From Alphaproteobacteria bacterium (lineage in GTDB: Bacteria > Pseudomonadota > Alphaproteobacteria > MPNO01 > UBA2964): a stretch of DNA of 64,000 nucleotides. The position numbers and the translations under genes are program-made. Below are positions 15,386 through 23,622 of this stretch, piece after piece (within the stretch, counting starts at the first letter, position 1; every line of letters begins with the position of its first letter). Under the pieces are notes generated by a model, which made no database searches, was not told the origin of the DNA, and saw only the letters and a program-made list of their open reading frames with translations. Location of the stretch: positions 434,001 to 498,000 of the forward strand of contig WLWZ01000001.1 of NCBI GenBank assembly GCA_012103315.1. The letters are read 5' to 3'.

Positions 15386-16273
15386 ATGAATATTCGTCAG
15401 CTCGAGTGTTTTCGAGAAATTTTAATCACCGGTACTGTGACCGGCGCCGCGAAAGCGCTCGGTATTTCTCAGCCCTCGGCCAGTAGCCTTATTGCAAATC
15501 TGGAACGTGAGCTGGGTTTTGCTTTATTTAAGCGCGCCCGTGGTCGGTTGGAGGCAACCCCCGAAGCACAGTATTTGTCGACTGATGTGCAACAAACCCT
15601 TGATAGTATTGAGTTAACGGCTCAGCGTGCAAAGCAAATCCGCGACCAACGGGTCGGGAGCCTCGTCGTTGCGACATATCCTGATATCGCCATCGACTTT
15701 TTACCGAAAGTCATCAGTGAGTTTCGCGAAGGTCGGCCGGACCTCCAGATCACAATTTTGGCGCGCCGATCTGAAATGATGCGAGGCTTATTGCCGACAC
15801 ATCTATATGACCTTGCTGTTGTTGAATCACCGAGTGAGCATCCGTCGGTCGAGATGGAAGAGTTCACCTTCGACTGTGTCTGTGCTCTGCCAGAGAATCA
15901 TCCTCTAGCCCGTCGGCGCGAAATTACCCCCTCTGATCTAGACGGTTTGCCGTTTATATCGCTGTTGCCGGAGCACGATATCTACGGCCAAATTGAACGG
16001 GCTTTCGCCGATTATAACGCGTCCTTAAATGTCGTCGTTGAAACGCAGACGATGGAATCAGTCAGTGGATTTCTCCGCCATGGTGCCGGTGTTGGTTTGC
16101 TAGATCCTTTGACGGCAAGGCGTTATGCTGGGCAGGAGATTGTCATTCGACCGTTCGCACCGTCTATAACGCAAAAGATTGCACTGGTGCTACCACGCGA
16201 CCGTCTCCGCTCAGTCGTTCTAGAAGAATTCATCAAGGTTCTGAGGTCCGCCCTTGGTGAGGTCGGACGTTAG
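15386..16273 (+). CDS. LysR family transcriptional regulator
   Basis: About 295 residues. The N-terminal winged helix-turn-helix is clear: MNIRQLECFREILITGTVTG, then AAKALGISQPSASSLIANLE and LFKRARGRLEATPEA. The C-terminal half is a periplasmic-binding-like effector domain with VVATYPDIAIDFLPKVISEF and HGAGVGLLDPLTARRY. MNIRQLE is the usual family N-terminus, so ATG 15386 is preferred to the upstream ATG at 15344. It is transcribed away from the amidohydrolase/ABC operon and probably controls it in response to the imported compound. It converges with the M20-like gene 6 bp downstream. Confidence 0.85.
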   Translation: MNIRQLECFREILITGTVTGAAKALGISQPSASSLIANLERELGFALFKRARGRLEATPEAQYLSTDVQQTLDSIELTAQRAKQIRDQRVGSLVVATYPDIAIDFLPKVISEFREGRPDLQITILARRSEMMRGLLPTHLYDLAVVESPSEHPSVEMEEFTFDCVCALPENHPLARRREITPSDLDGLPFISLLPEHDIYGQIERAFADYNASLNVVVETQTMESVSGFLRHGAGVGLLDPLTARRYAGQEIVIRPFAPSITQKIALVLPRDRLRSVVLEEFIKVLRSALGEVGR

Positions 16274-16279
16274 AACTCT

Positions 16280-17491
16280 TTACCCCAGGTAATCAGCGAT
16301 CATATAGGCGAACACTTTGGCGGTGTCGCGGGTACGGTCGACCGATGAACAGTCGTCATCGGTATGAGCGAACTGATCCTCACCACTGCCATAATTGGCA
16401 CACGGAATGCCGACATGGTTGAGGTAACCCTGATCGAAGGCAGTGGTCGTATAGAAGGTCTCTGGTGCCTCGCCGAGCATTTCTTCCGCTGCGTTGCACA
16501 CCGCCGCGACAATCGGTGAGTCCATTCCGACCAGTGATGGATACATAAACGGCCCTTCGGTCATCTCAACCTGCCATTTTTGGCCACTGGCCGGGTCTTC
16601 CATGCCGTCTACCTGCATGACGATGTCGCGAATAGCTTGCCATTTCTCATGCGGGTCATCGCCTGGCAGCAGACGGCGGTCCAACGTAATCTCGCATTCG
16701 CCCTGAATGGTGTGGGTTGAGTCCGGAAAGCTCCGGATATGATTAACCGCGAACGTTGGCGTGCCGAGCGCCGGATGTTCGCCGGTTAGTTCAAGCTGAT
16801 CTTCCAGCCGGTCGATGATTTCCCGGGCGCCGGTGATGGCGTTGCAGGCTTTATCAGGGGCACTCGAATGGCCGGGGCTGCCTTTGACTTTGACAAACGT
16901 ATCAATACGACCACGATTGCCGAGGGTGAGTTTCAAACTGGTGCCTCCAAGGATCGCCATGTCGGCGCGCACTCCTTCGCCTTCAACGACGCTGGTGATC
17001 GCGTCGTGGCGGCCGGTCTCACCCGAGACGCAGCACAGAAAGACCAGCTCGCCGTTCACCGGCAGATCGGAGGTGATGATCGTTTCCATCGCATGCAGCA
17101 TGGCGGCCATCGTGCCTTTTTGTTCGCTAGCGCCCTTCCCTAGAACAACCTCACCCGGCAAATCATATTGCGCGCCATCGACAACATCGCCGTCATAGGC
17201 ATTCACCATGGTCGATTGTGGCTGGTTCATCGCGTTGCTGATCAACATGAGTGACTTGCCAGTTTTGTTGGCGCCATAGGTCGCGATTAAATTGTCCATC
17301 TTGTCATATCGAATGTCGGTAATGCCCATCTCGCGCAGTCGTGGCTCGACGGCGTTGCGGATAAATTCGGCGAGTAGGGGTTCAGCTTCGAACTTGTCAG
17401 TTTGCGGACTCGGGACCCTCACCAGCTCAACGAGAATGTCCTTAACCCGGTCTGTAGAAATCGCGTCAGCGATAGTTTTTTTAATGCTCAT
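16280..17491 (-). CDS. M20-fold protein with altered metal-binding residues
   Basis: 403 residues with the two-domain ArgE/DapE/carboxypeptidase G2 layout: an N-terminal catalytic half, a dimerisation domain with KGSPGHSSAPDKACNAI, and a C-terminal TAFDQGYLNH and FAHTDDDCS. Several usual metal or catalytic residues differ. The HxD motif position reads N86-A-M88. The bridging Asp motif reads GKGASEQKG (E123). The catalytic EE pair reads SGETG, so the base position is Gly157. The region that normally has EPT reads GGTS. It may therefore have changed metal use or another reaction. The length is normal and nothing suggests frameshift. It lies next to the LysR/amidohydrolase locus, tail to tail. 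Confidence 0.7.
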   Translation of the reverse strand: MSIKKTIADAISTDRVKDILVELVRVPSPQTDKFEAEPLLAEFIRNAVEPRLREMGITDIRYDKMDNLIATYGANKTGKSLMLISNAMNQPQSTMVNAYDGDVVDGAQYDLPGEVVLGKGASEQKGTMAAMLHAMETIITSDLPVNGELVFLCCVSGETGRHDAITSVVEGEGVRADMAILGGTSLKLTLGNRGRIDTFVKVKGSPGHSSAPDKACNAITGAREIIDRLEDQLELTGEHPALGTPTFAVNHIRSFPDSTHTIQGECEITLDRRLLPGDDPHEKWQAIRDIVMQVDGMEDPASGQKWQVEMTEGPFMYPSLVGMDSPIVAAVCNAAEEMLGEAPETFYTTTAFDQGYLNHVGIPCANYGSGEDQFAHTDDDCSSVDRTRDTAKVFAYMIADYLG

Positions 17492-17666
17492 GCCGAAATT
17501 TTCCCTGTCATTTTAACGTCATTGTAGCGCAACCCGATGTCGGTCTCACCATCGAATAGAGGTGCTGAACTTCGTCTTAATCTTAACGAAGGATTAATCC
17601 GGGGTTTTCACAATAGGAGAAATAGCAACCGGTGCATCTGTGCATCGGTGTTTACGGAGATTTGTC

Positions 17667-18632
17667 GTGGGCCTGTCCCTGTCAAAAAAATCATCCGGCG
17701 GTGGTGGCGCATCGTTCAAGGACCGTTTTGCTGCGTGGTGGCACGGCACCGAGTTGCGTGAGCCGGAACCCGATTTCGATGACGGTGAGTATGAAGAAGT
17801 CGAGGTTGGCGAAGATAGCGGCGGTGAGAATGTTGCCGTTGGGGAGGCGCCTGCCGCTTCTCCCGATGAATGGTCCGAAGCGAAATGCAAGATTGCGAAT
17901 GGTCTGTGGACGCCCGGATTCATCTCTCCTGGTGGCGCGCAATATGTGGAAGAGCTGGTCGCTGGCTGTAGCCTAACGTCAGATGAAACGATGCTCGAGG
18001 TCGGTATCGGGATGGGTGGCAACACCACCACCATCATCAGTAAGTTTGGCAATTATGTAACTGGCTATGAAAACGATGAAAAACTCGCTGCGGAGGCCAA
18101 GAAAACTGCCGTTGAGTATGACATAGACGGCAAGGTGAAGATTGTCGGTGAACCGTTTGACCTTGCGCAGGTCAAAACCAACTATTTCCGTGCTGCGCTA
18201 ATGCGCGAAGCTCTCTATACAATGGAAGACAAAGAAACCGTCATTGCCAAGATGTGTGATTCCCTGAAAGAGGGCGAGTCGTTTCTGGTCATGACCGATT
18301 TTCTATTCGACGAGAGCGCTGATTCTGAGGAGCTGAATGCCTGGAGGGAGACCCAGCCAAAACCAGTTTATCCGTGGACAGCGGATGCCCTAAAGGCTGC
18401 TCTTGAATCCCACGGTGTCTTGGCCCGGATCATGGAAGATGAAAGTTCACGCTATTCGGAAATGATCCGCGGGGCATGGGCGGCATATCTCAATGAAATC
18501 AAAGATCAAAGTGTTAGCGAAGCCTTTGGACATCAGTTGGTGCATGAAGCGCAATATTGGCTCTTGCTGACCAGTGCGCTTGATAGTGGTGTTCTGAAAA
18601 TTTATCGGATTGAAGGCGTCAAAAACTCCTGA
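17667..18632 (+). CDS. SAM-dependent methyltransferase-like protein
   Basis: About 321 residues. A low-complexity, acidic N-terminus of about 70 residues (Gly/Ser then [13 protein letters not shown]) precedes a class I methyltransferase core. The SAM motif I is [15 protein letters not shown] near residues 110-125, and [12 protein letters not shown] gives the acidic ribose-binding residue. [20 protein letters not shown] and [10 protein letters not shown] fit later strands. GGAG lies 7 nt before the GTG at 17667; the in-frame ATG at 17640 has no binding site. It stands alone upstream of rpmJ. The target is unknown. Confidence 0.65.
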   Translation: MGLSLSKKSSGGGGASFKDRFAAWWHGTELREPEPDFDDGEYEEVEVGEDSGGENVAVGEAPAASPDEWSEAKCKIANGLWTPGFISPGGAQYVEELVAGCSLTSDETMLEVGIGMGGNTTTIISKFGNYVTGYENDEKLAAEAKKTAVEYDIDGKVKIVGEPFDLAQVKTNYFRAALMREALYTMEDKETVIAKMCDSLKEGESFLVMTDFLFDESADSEELNAWRETQPKPVYPWTADALKAALESHGVLARIMEDESSRYSEMIRGAWAAYLNEIKDQSVSEAFGHQLVHEAQYWLLLTSALDSGVLKIYRIEGVKNS

Positions 18633-18718
18633 TAATTCGCTACATCAGTGCGTTGACAAAGCGGGCGCTGCTCACTATGTTCCCGCCTTCGCAAGACCAA
18701 AGAGCAGAAAGTAATCCG

Positions 18719-18844
18719 ATGAAAGTCGCTAACTCGCTTAAGACGCTTAAATTGCGCGATAAAAATTGCCGTGTTATTCGCCGCAAGGGCCGCGTCTATG
18801 TGATCAACAAGCAGAACCCGCGTTTTAAGGCACGCCAGGGCTAA
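18719..18844 (+). CDS. rpmJ: Large ribosomal subunit protein bL36
   Basis: 41 residues: [20 protein letters not shown] at the start and the invariant [20 protein letters not shown] near the end. This is the longer alphaproteobacterial form without the full zinc Cys3His set (one Cys only). It binds 23S rRNA late in 50S assembly. The ATG at 18719 matches family N-termini; an intrinsic terminator follows 24 bp after the stop. The gene is monocistronic. Confidence 0.93.
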   Translation: MKVANSLKTLKLRDKNCRVIRRKGRVYVINKQNPRFKARQG

Positions 18845-18868
18845 AACAGCGCTCTCGGAAGTCTAAAG

Positions 18869-18892
18869 CCGCGCCTTTGGCGCGGTTTTTTT
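18869..18892 (+). terminator. Intrinsic terminator after rpmJ
   Basis: A 7-bp GC-only stem CCGCGCC / GGCGCGG with a TTT loop is followed directly by seven T residues: a textbook Rho-independent terminator. Confidence 0.9.
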
Positions 18893-19009
18893 GTGTCTGC
18901 ACCCTAACGTCTGTTGGGATAGGCTTGCACCGCATATTACCGCTATTTACCGCTATAGTTAACTTTCCCCGTGTGACATCGCGATTGACTGAGTGAGATC
19001 ATAATTTTG

Positions 19010-20497
19010 ATGGAAATGCCGGAGCCGGATGCCGCGACGATCGCGCGGCGGGCATCAATTCTCGACGAACTTAGGCGGATCGTGCCGGCGGCATCCGTCA
19101 TCGCTGAAGAAGAAGGTCTGCGGGCTTATGAGTGCGATGGTTTAACGGCGTACCGTCAACTGCCGTTGATCGTCGTCTTGCCCGAAACCACCGAACAGAT
19201 TTCTCGCATCCTTCGATACTGCAACGAAGCAGGTGTGAAAATCGTTCCGCGTGGTGCGGGGACGTCGCTCTCTGGCGGCGCTTTGCCATTGGCCGATGCC
19301 ATCACGCTTGGACTTGGGAAACTTAATCAGATCGTTGAGGTCGACTATAGCAATCGGTGTGTTGTTGCTCAGCCGGGTGTTACCAACCTCGCAATCACTC
19401 AGGCAGTTGAAGATGACGGCTTTTATTACGCGCCTGACCCATCGAGCCAAATTGCCTGCACCATCGGCGGCAATGTCGCAGAGAACTCGGGTGGCGTTCA
19501 CTGTCTTAAATACGGGCTGACGACCAACAATTTGCTCGGCGTCGAGATGGTTCTCATGGATGGCGAGATCATCCGACTTGGTGGCAAGCATCTGGATGCT
19601 GGTGGCTATGATCTGATGGGTGTTGTCACAGGGTCAGAAGGATTGCTTGGCGTGATTACCGAAGTGACGGTGCGCATTCTCACAAAGCCGCCCGCAGCGC
19701 GGGCGCTTCTGATCGGGTTTGACTCAAGCGAGGCGGCGGGCAGCTGTGTTGCGGCAATCATCGGCGCCGGTATTATCCCCGGCGGGATGGAAATGATGGA
19801 TCGCCCTGCTATCCACGCAGTGGAGGATTTTGTTCATGCCGGTTATCCGCTCGATGTCGAAGCCATCTTGATCGTTGAACTTGATGGACCGGGAGAAGAG
19901 GTCGAGTATCTGGTCGGTCGGGTAGACGAAATAGCACACGCGTCGGGCGCGATATCCGTTAGGGCCAGTCGTGATGAAGAAGAACGGCTGTTGTTTTGGG
20001 CGGGCCGCAAGGCGGCGTTTCCTGCCGTCGGTCGTATCTCGCCAGATTATTACTGTATGGATGGTACTATTCCGCGGCACAAATTATCGGAAGTCCTGAA
20101 GCGCATGGCGGAAGCATCTGACCGTTATGGATTGGGAGTTGCGAATGTGTTTCACGCCGGTGACGGCAATCTGCATCCGCTGATCCTGTATGATGCTAAC
20201 GTGCCGGGCGAGCTGGAAAAAGCTGAAGAGTTTGGTGCCGAGATACTCACTTTGTGTGTAGAGGTTGGCGGTGTTCTGACCGGCGAGCATGGCGTCGGTG
20301 TTGAAAAGCGCGATCTTATGGAGACCATGTTTACCGAGATCGATCTTATGCAGCAGCAACGCCTAAAATGCGCTTTTGACCCTGCTCAGCTCCTCAACCC
20401 AGGAAAAGTATTTCCGACCTTGCACCGTTGCGCTGAGCTGGGCCGTGTTCACATACAAGGCGGTGAAATGCGCTTTCCTGATTTGCCGCGTTTTTGA
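19010..20497 (+). CDS. glcD: Glycolate oxidase subunit GlcD (FAD-linked)
   Basis: 495 residues. The FAD-binding type-4 (PCMH) domain has LPETTEQISRILRYCNEAG, VPRGAGTSLSGGALP and TIGGNVAENSGGVHCLKYG. The C-terminal FAD-oxidase domain has VFHAGDGNLHPLILYD, with the catalytic His region, and LTGEHGVGVEKRDLM. With GlcE and GlcF it oxidises glycolate (and perhaps D-lactate) to glyoxylate and feeds electrons to the quinone pool at the inner membrane. ATG 19010 is used; a TTG directly before it and an ATG at 19016 are alternatives. Its TGA shares one base with the glcE ATG. Confidence 0.92.
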   Translation: MEMPEPDAATIARRASILDELRRIVPAASVIAEEEGLRAYECDGLTAYRQLPLIVVLPETTEQISRILRYCNEAGVKIVPRGAGTSLSGGALPLADAITLGLGKLNQIVEVDYSNRCVVAQPGVTNLAITQAVEDDGFYYAPDPSSQIACTIGGNVAENSGGVHCLKYGLTTNNLLGVEMVLMDGEIIRLGGKHLDAGGYDLMGVVTGSEGLLGVITEVTVRILTKPPAARALLIGFDSSEAAGSCVAAIIGAGIIPGGMEMMDRPAIHAVEDFVHAGYPLDVEAILIVELDGPGEEVEYLVGRVDEIAHASGAISVRASRDEEERLLFWAGRKAAFPAVGRISPDYYCMDGTIPRHKLSEVLKRMAEASDRYGLGVANVFHAGDGNLHPLILYDANVPGELEKAEEFGAEILTLCVEVGGVLTGEHGVGVEKRDLMETMFTEIDLMQQQRLKCAFDPAQLLNPGKVFPTLHRCAELGRVHIQGGEMRFPDLPRF

Positions 20498-21750
20498 TGT
20501 CGTTTCCGTCAACCGATATTTTGTATCCAACGGATAGCGCCGAGCTTGAAGCGGTTATTGGCGATGCGTTAGCGAACCATCGTTCGCTAGAGATCGTTTG
20601 TGGTGGATCAAAGCGCGCGCTTGGACAGGCCATAACAACAGACCAAATAGTTTCTCTATCCGAGCTGACCGGTATCACGCTTTATGAACCGGAAGAGCTC
20701 GTCCTAACGGCACGTGCTGGAACGCCATTGGCGGAGATAGAGGCTGCGCTAGAGGAACATAACCAGCAACTCGCCTTTGAGCCCCCTGATTGGGGACCGT
20801 TGCTTGGTACAGAAATGGCGCAATCGCTTGGCGGAATTGTCGCCACCAACCTCGCGGGTCCTCGCCGATTTCAAGCCGGAGCAGTACGCGATCATGTGCT
20901 TGGCGTGTCGATGGTGACCGGCAGGGGTGAAGCTGTGAAAACCGGTGGCCGGGTGGTCAAAAACGTCACCGGCTATGATCTGTGTAAACTTATCTCTGGC
21001 TCCTACGGCACCCTTGCTGTGGCGACGGATATAACCGTAAAAGTCCTGCCAGTCGGCGAGAAGACTCGGACGGTTCTGATCGCTGGATTAGATGAGGCCG
21101 ACACCGTAAGCGTTATGACGAAAGCACTTTCGAGCTCATATGACGTCTCTGCTGCCGCTTTCCTGCCGTGTGACCTAACTGCGAAATCTGGCGTTTCATA
21201 CGTCTCTGGCGCGGCTTCCTCGATCACCGCTATTCGTGTTGAAGGACCGGGGCCATCTGTTGAAGCACGGTGTCTGGCGCTCCGCGAATTGCTTGGGGCG
21301 CATGGTGATGTGGAGGAGCTACACTTCCATAATTCGCATCGTTTCTGGCAGGAGATTGGCAACGTCAGCCCATTTGTCGAAGAAGCGGGGCAAGTATGGC
21401 GGGTCTCGGTACCGCCGTCGGAGGCTGCTGCATTGGTGCAGAAAATTCAAAACGTCTGTGACGCAGAATTTTATTTCGATTGGGGTGGCGGGCAAATCTG
21501 GCTCCGGCTTGCAGGCGATCACAACGATGGTGGCGCAAAATTTGTGCGCAAAGCAATCAAGAATGGCGGTGGTCATGCGACGTTGATCCGCGCGAGTGAA
21601 GATGTCAGATCCTGTGTTGAAGTTTTTCAGCCTCAAGCAAACGGGGTGAAGGCCCTTAATCACCGCGTTAAGCAAGGCTTCGATCCAGGGAATATTCTTA
21701 ACCCGGGCCGTATGGAATTGTTGATTGGGACGGTGTCGGATGCAGACTAA
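20497..21750 (+). CDS. glcE: Glycolate oxidase subunit GlcE
   Basis: 417 residues with a shortened PCMH FAD-binding domain. YPTDSAELEAVIGDALAN and VCGGSKRALGQ are near the start, PLLGTEMAQSLGGIVATN and GGRVVKNVTGYDLCKLISGS form the flavin pocket, and FDPGNILNPGR at the end is typical of the family. It is the second flavin subunit of the complex. The TGATG overlap with glcD and an 11-nt overlap with glcF show a tightly coupled operon. Confidence 0.92.
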   Translation: MSFPSTDILYPTDSAELEAVIGDALANHRSLEIVCGGSKRALGQAITTDQIVSLSELTGITLYEPEELVLTARAGTPLAEIEAALEEHNQQLAFEPPDWGPLLGTEMAQSLGGIVATNLAGPRRFQAGAVRDHVLGVSMVTGRGEAVKTGGRVVKNVTGYDLCKLISGSYGTLAVATDITVKVLPVGEKTRTVLIAGLDEADTVSVMTKALSSSYDVSAAAFLPCDLTAKSGVSYVSGAASSITAIRVEGPGPSVEARCLALRELLGAHGDVEELHFHNSHRFWQEIGNVSPFVEEAGQVWRVSVPPSEAAALVQKIQNVCDAEFYFDWGGGQIWLRLAGDHNDGGAKFVRKAIKNGGGHATLIRASEDVRSCVEVFQPQANGVKALNHRVKQGFDPGNILNPGRMELLIGTVSDAD

Positions 21751-23056
21751 TTTCTCCTCCACACTGCTTAGCGACCCCAATATTGCCGACGCCAATGAAA
21801 TTTTGCGATCTTGCGTCCATTGCGGGTTTTGTACAGCAACCTGTCCGACCTATGCATTGTTGGGCGATGAACTCGACGGCCCGCGGGGCCGCATCTATCT
21901 GATCAAGGATATGTTGGAGCAGGACCGTCCGGCGTCCGACACCGATGTCCTGCATGTCGATCGTTGTCTGTCTTGTCTTTCCTGTCTGACGACCTGTCCA
22001 TCCGGTGTGAACTACATGCATCTCGTCGATCATGGCCGCCGCCACATCGAGAAAACTTATCGCCGAAAATTTATCGACCGGCTGTTGCGCTCCGTTTTGG
22101 GGTGGGTTTTGCCTGACGGTAAACGCTTTAGAGGGGCGCAATTTGCGGCAAAATTCGTGTGCCCAATTGTCAATTTTCTTCCAACTCAGCTCCAGAAAAT
22201 GGTGCGACTCGCGCAAAGAAGAAATGTAATTGATAAAGTGGTGACCCCTCAACTCCATAAAGCAATTGATGATAGAAAATATCATGTCGCCCTGCTGACA
22301 GGGTGCGTTCAGGACAATCTCGATGCCGCGATTAATCTGGCGACAATCCGTCTGCTTACCCGGCATGGCTGTGATGTTGAAGTGTTGTCCGAGGTCGGGT
22401 GTTGCGGATCAATCAACCACCATCTGGGTCAGGAGAAACTGGCTTTAGCCGCAGTGCGGACCAATGTCGCCGCGTGGGCGTCGTCGGATAAGCAAAACCC
22501 GTTTGATGCTATTATCGCAAATACATCCGGTTGTGGGACCATGCTCAAAGATTACGGATTCTTGCTCCGGAACGATTCTGAACACGCAGACAACGCTGCC
22601 CATATTGCATCACTGGCCTGTGACATCACTGAATTCATGTCGCGTATTGATCTTGGTGAATCTGTCCAGGTCACATCAATGAAAGTCGCCTACCAGTCGC
22701 CCTGCTCAATGCAGCATGGTCAAAAGATCACCAAGCAACCGGTTGATTTGCTGCGCAATGCTGGATTTGAAGTCGTTGAGCCAACCGGCGGGCATCTTTG
22801 CTGCGGGTCTGCTGGTGTCTATAACGTTCTCCAGACTGATATCGCTGGAAAATTACGAACCCAAAAAATTGCGTCACTGTCAGCCCTTTCCCCTGATATA
22901 ATCGCCAGCGGAAATATCGGTTGCATGACGCAACTCGACCAGGTGGGGACGAACGACATGCCATGTCCGATTGTTCATACGGTAGAACTGCTCGACTGGG
23001 CGACCGGTGGTCCCGTCCCTCCTATGATGACTGAGATGATGGCTCCCCGATCATGA
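21740..23056 (+). CDS. glcF: Glycolate oxidase iron-sulfur subunit GlcF
   Basis: 438 residues. Two 4Fe-4S ferredoxin motifs, CVHCGFCTATCPTY and CLSCLSCLTTCPSGVNY, lie in the first 100 residues. Two CCG domains (VGCCGSINHHLG and GGHLCCGSAGVYNVLQ) form the C-terminal part, as in heterodisulfide-reductase-like subunits. It transfers electrons from the GlcD/E flavins to quinone. ATG 21740 is inside the glcE end; a TTG start at 21725 is possible but less likely. The stop overlaps the next gene by ATGA. Confidence 0.93.
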   Translation: MQTNFSSTLLSDPNIADANEILRSCVHCGFCTATCPTYALLGDELDGPRGRIYLIKDMLEQDRPASDTDVLHVDRCLSCLSCLTTCPSGVNYMHLVDHGRRHIEKTYRRKFIDRLLRSVLGWVLPDGKRFRGAQFAAKFVCPIVNFLPTQLQKMVRLAQRRNVIDKVVTPQLHKAIDDRKYHVALLTGCVQDNLDAAINLATIRLLTRHGCDVEVLSEVGCCGSINHHLGQEKLALAAVRTNVAAWASSDKQNPFDAIIANTSGCGTMLKDYGFLLRNDSEHADNAAHIASLACDITEFMSRIDLGESVQVTSMKVAYQSPCSMQHGQKITKQPVDLLRNAGFEVVEPTGGHLCCGSAGVYNVLQTDIAGKLRTQKIASLSALSPDIIASGNIGCMTQLDQVGTNDMPCPIVHTVELLDWATGGPVPPMMTEMMAPRS

Positions 23057-23607
23057 AGAATGTACTCGACTGGATGGCTACATCTGCAATCTTGTCTTTT
23101 GACGTCCCTGTCACCGGAGGGCAAAACGATCCCCGATTAGATCCACTCTTTATTGCCCTAAAAGGAACGATGGATCCTGATGAAGCCGAACAGCTCGAGG
23201 CGGGCATTTGGGCCCTTTGGGGTCTTTCTGGTGATGATGATATTGACTACCTGATGACCGTCGGTATCGGCGCTATGGCAGAGCGCGACGGCGAAACGGC
23301 ACTCACGGCTTTTAACGAAGTTGTGTCGCGTGCGCCGAACTATGCCGAAGGTTGGAACAAGCGGGCGACATTGTTTTATCTCGCCGGTGAGCATGAATTA
23401 TCGATTGGCGATATCAAGACAACACTGCGGCTTGAACCACGTCATTTTGGTGCTTATTCGGGATTAGGGCTGGTCTATATGGCGCTCGGTGAAGAGCGGA
23501 AGGCACTCGACGCCTTCGAGCAGGCTCTCGAAATCCATCCCCACATGGATGGAGCGGAAACCCATATTCGGGAATTGCGCGAAATTGTTAAAGGCCGCGG
23601 GTTTTAA
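23053..23607 (+). CDS. Tetratricopeptide-repeat protein in the glcDEF operon
   Basis: 184 residues. Two to three TPR units are visible in the C-terminal two thirds: DGETALTAFNEVVSRAPNYA, GEHELSIGDIKTTLRLEPRH and GEERKALDAFEQALEIHPHM. The first 70 residues are not TPR and do not form a clear signal peptide. TPR proteins mediate protein contacts, so it could help assemble the glycolate oxidase complex. The ATGA overlap with glcF shows it belongs to the operon. Confidence 0.75.
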   Translation: MKNVLDWMATSAILSFDVPVTGGQNDPRLDPLFIALKGTMDPDEAEQLEAGIWALWGLSGDDDIDYLMTVGIGAMAERDGETALTAFNEVVSRAPNYAEGWNKRATLFYLAGEHELSIGDIKTTLRLEPRHFGAYSGLGLVYMALGEERKALDAFEQALEIHPHMDGAETHIRELREIVKGRGF

Positions 23608-23622
23608 TCTTGTCGCCTTGAT

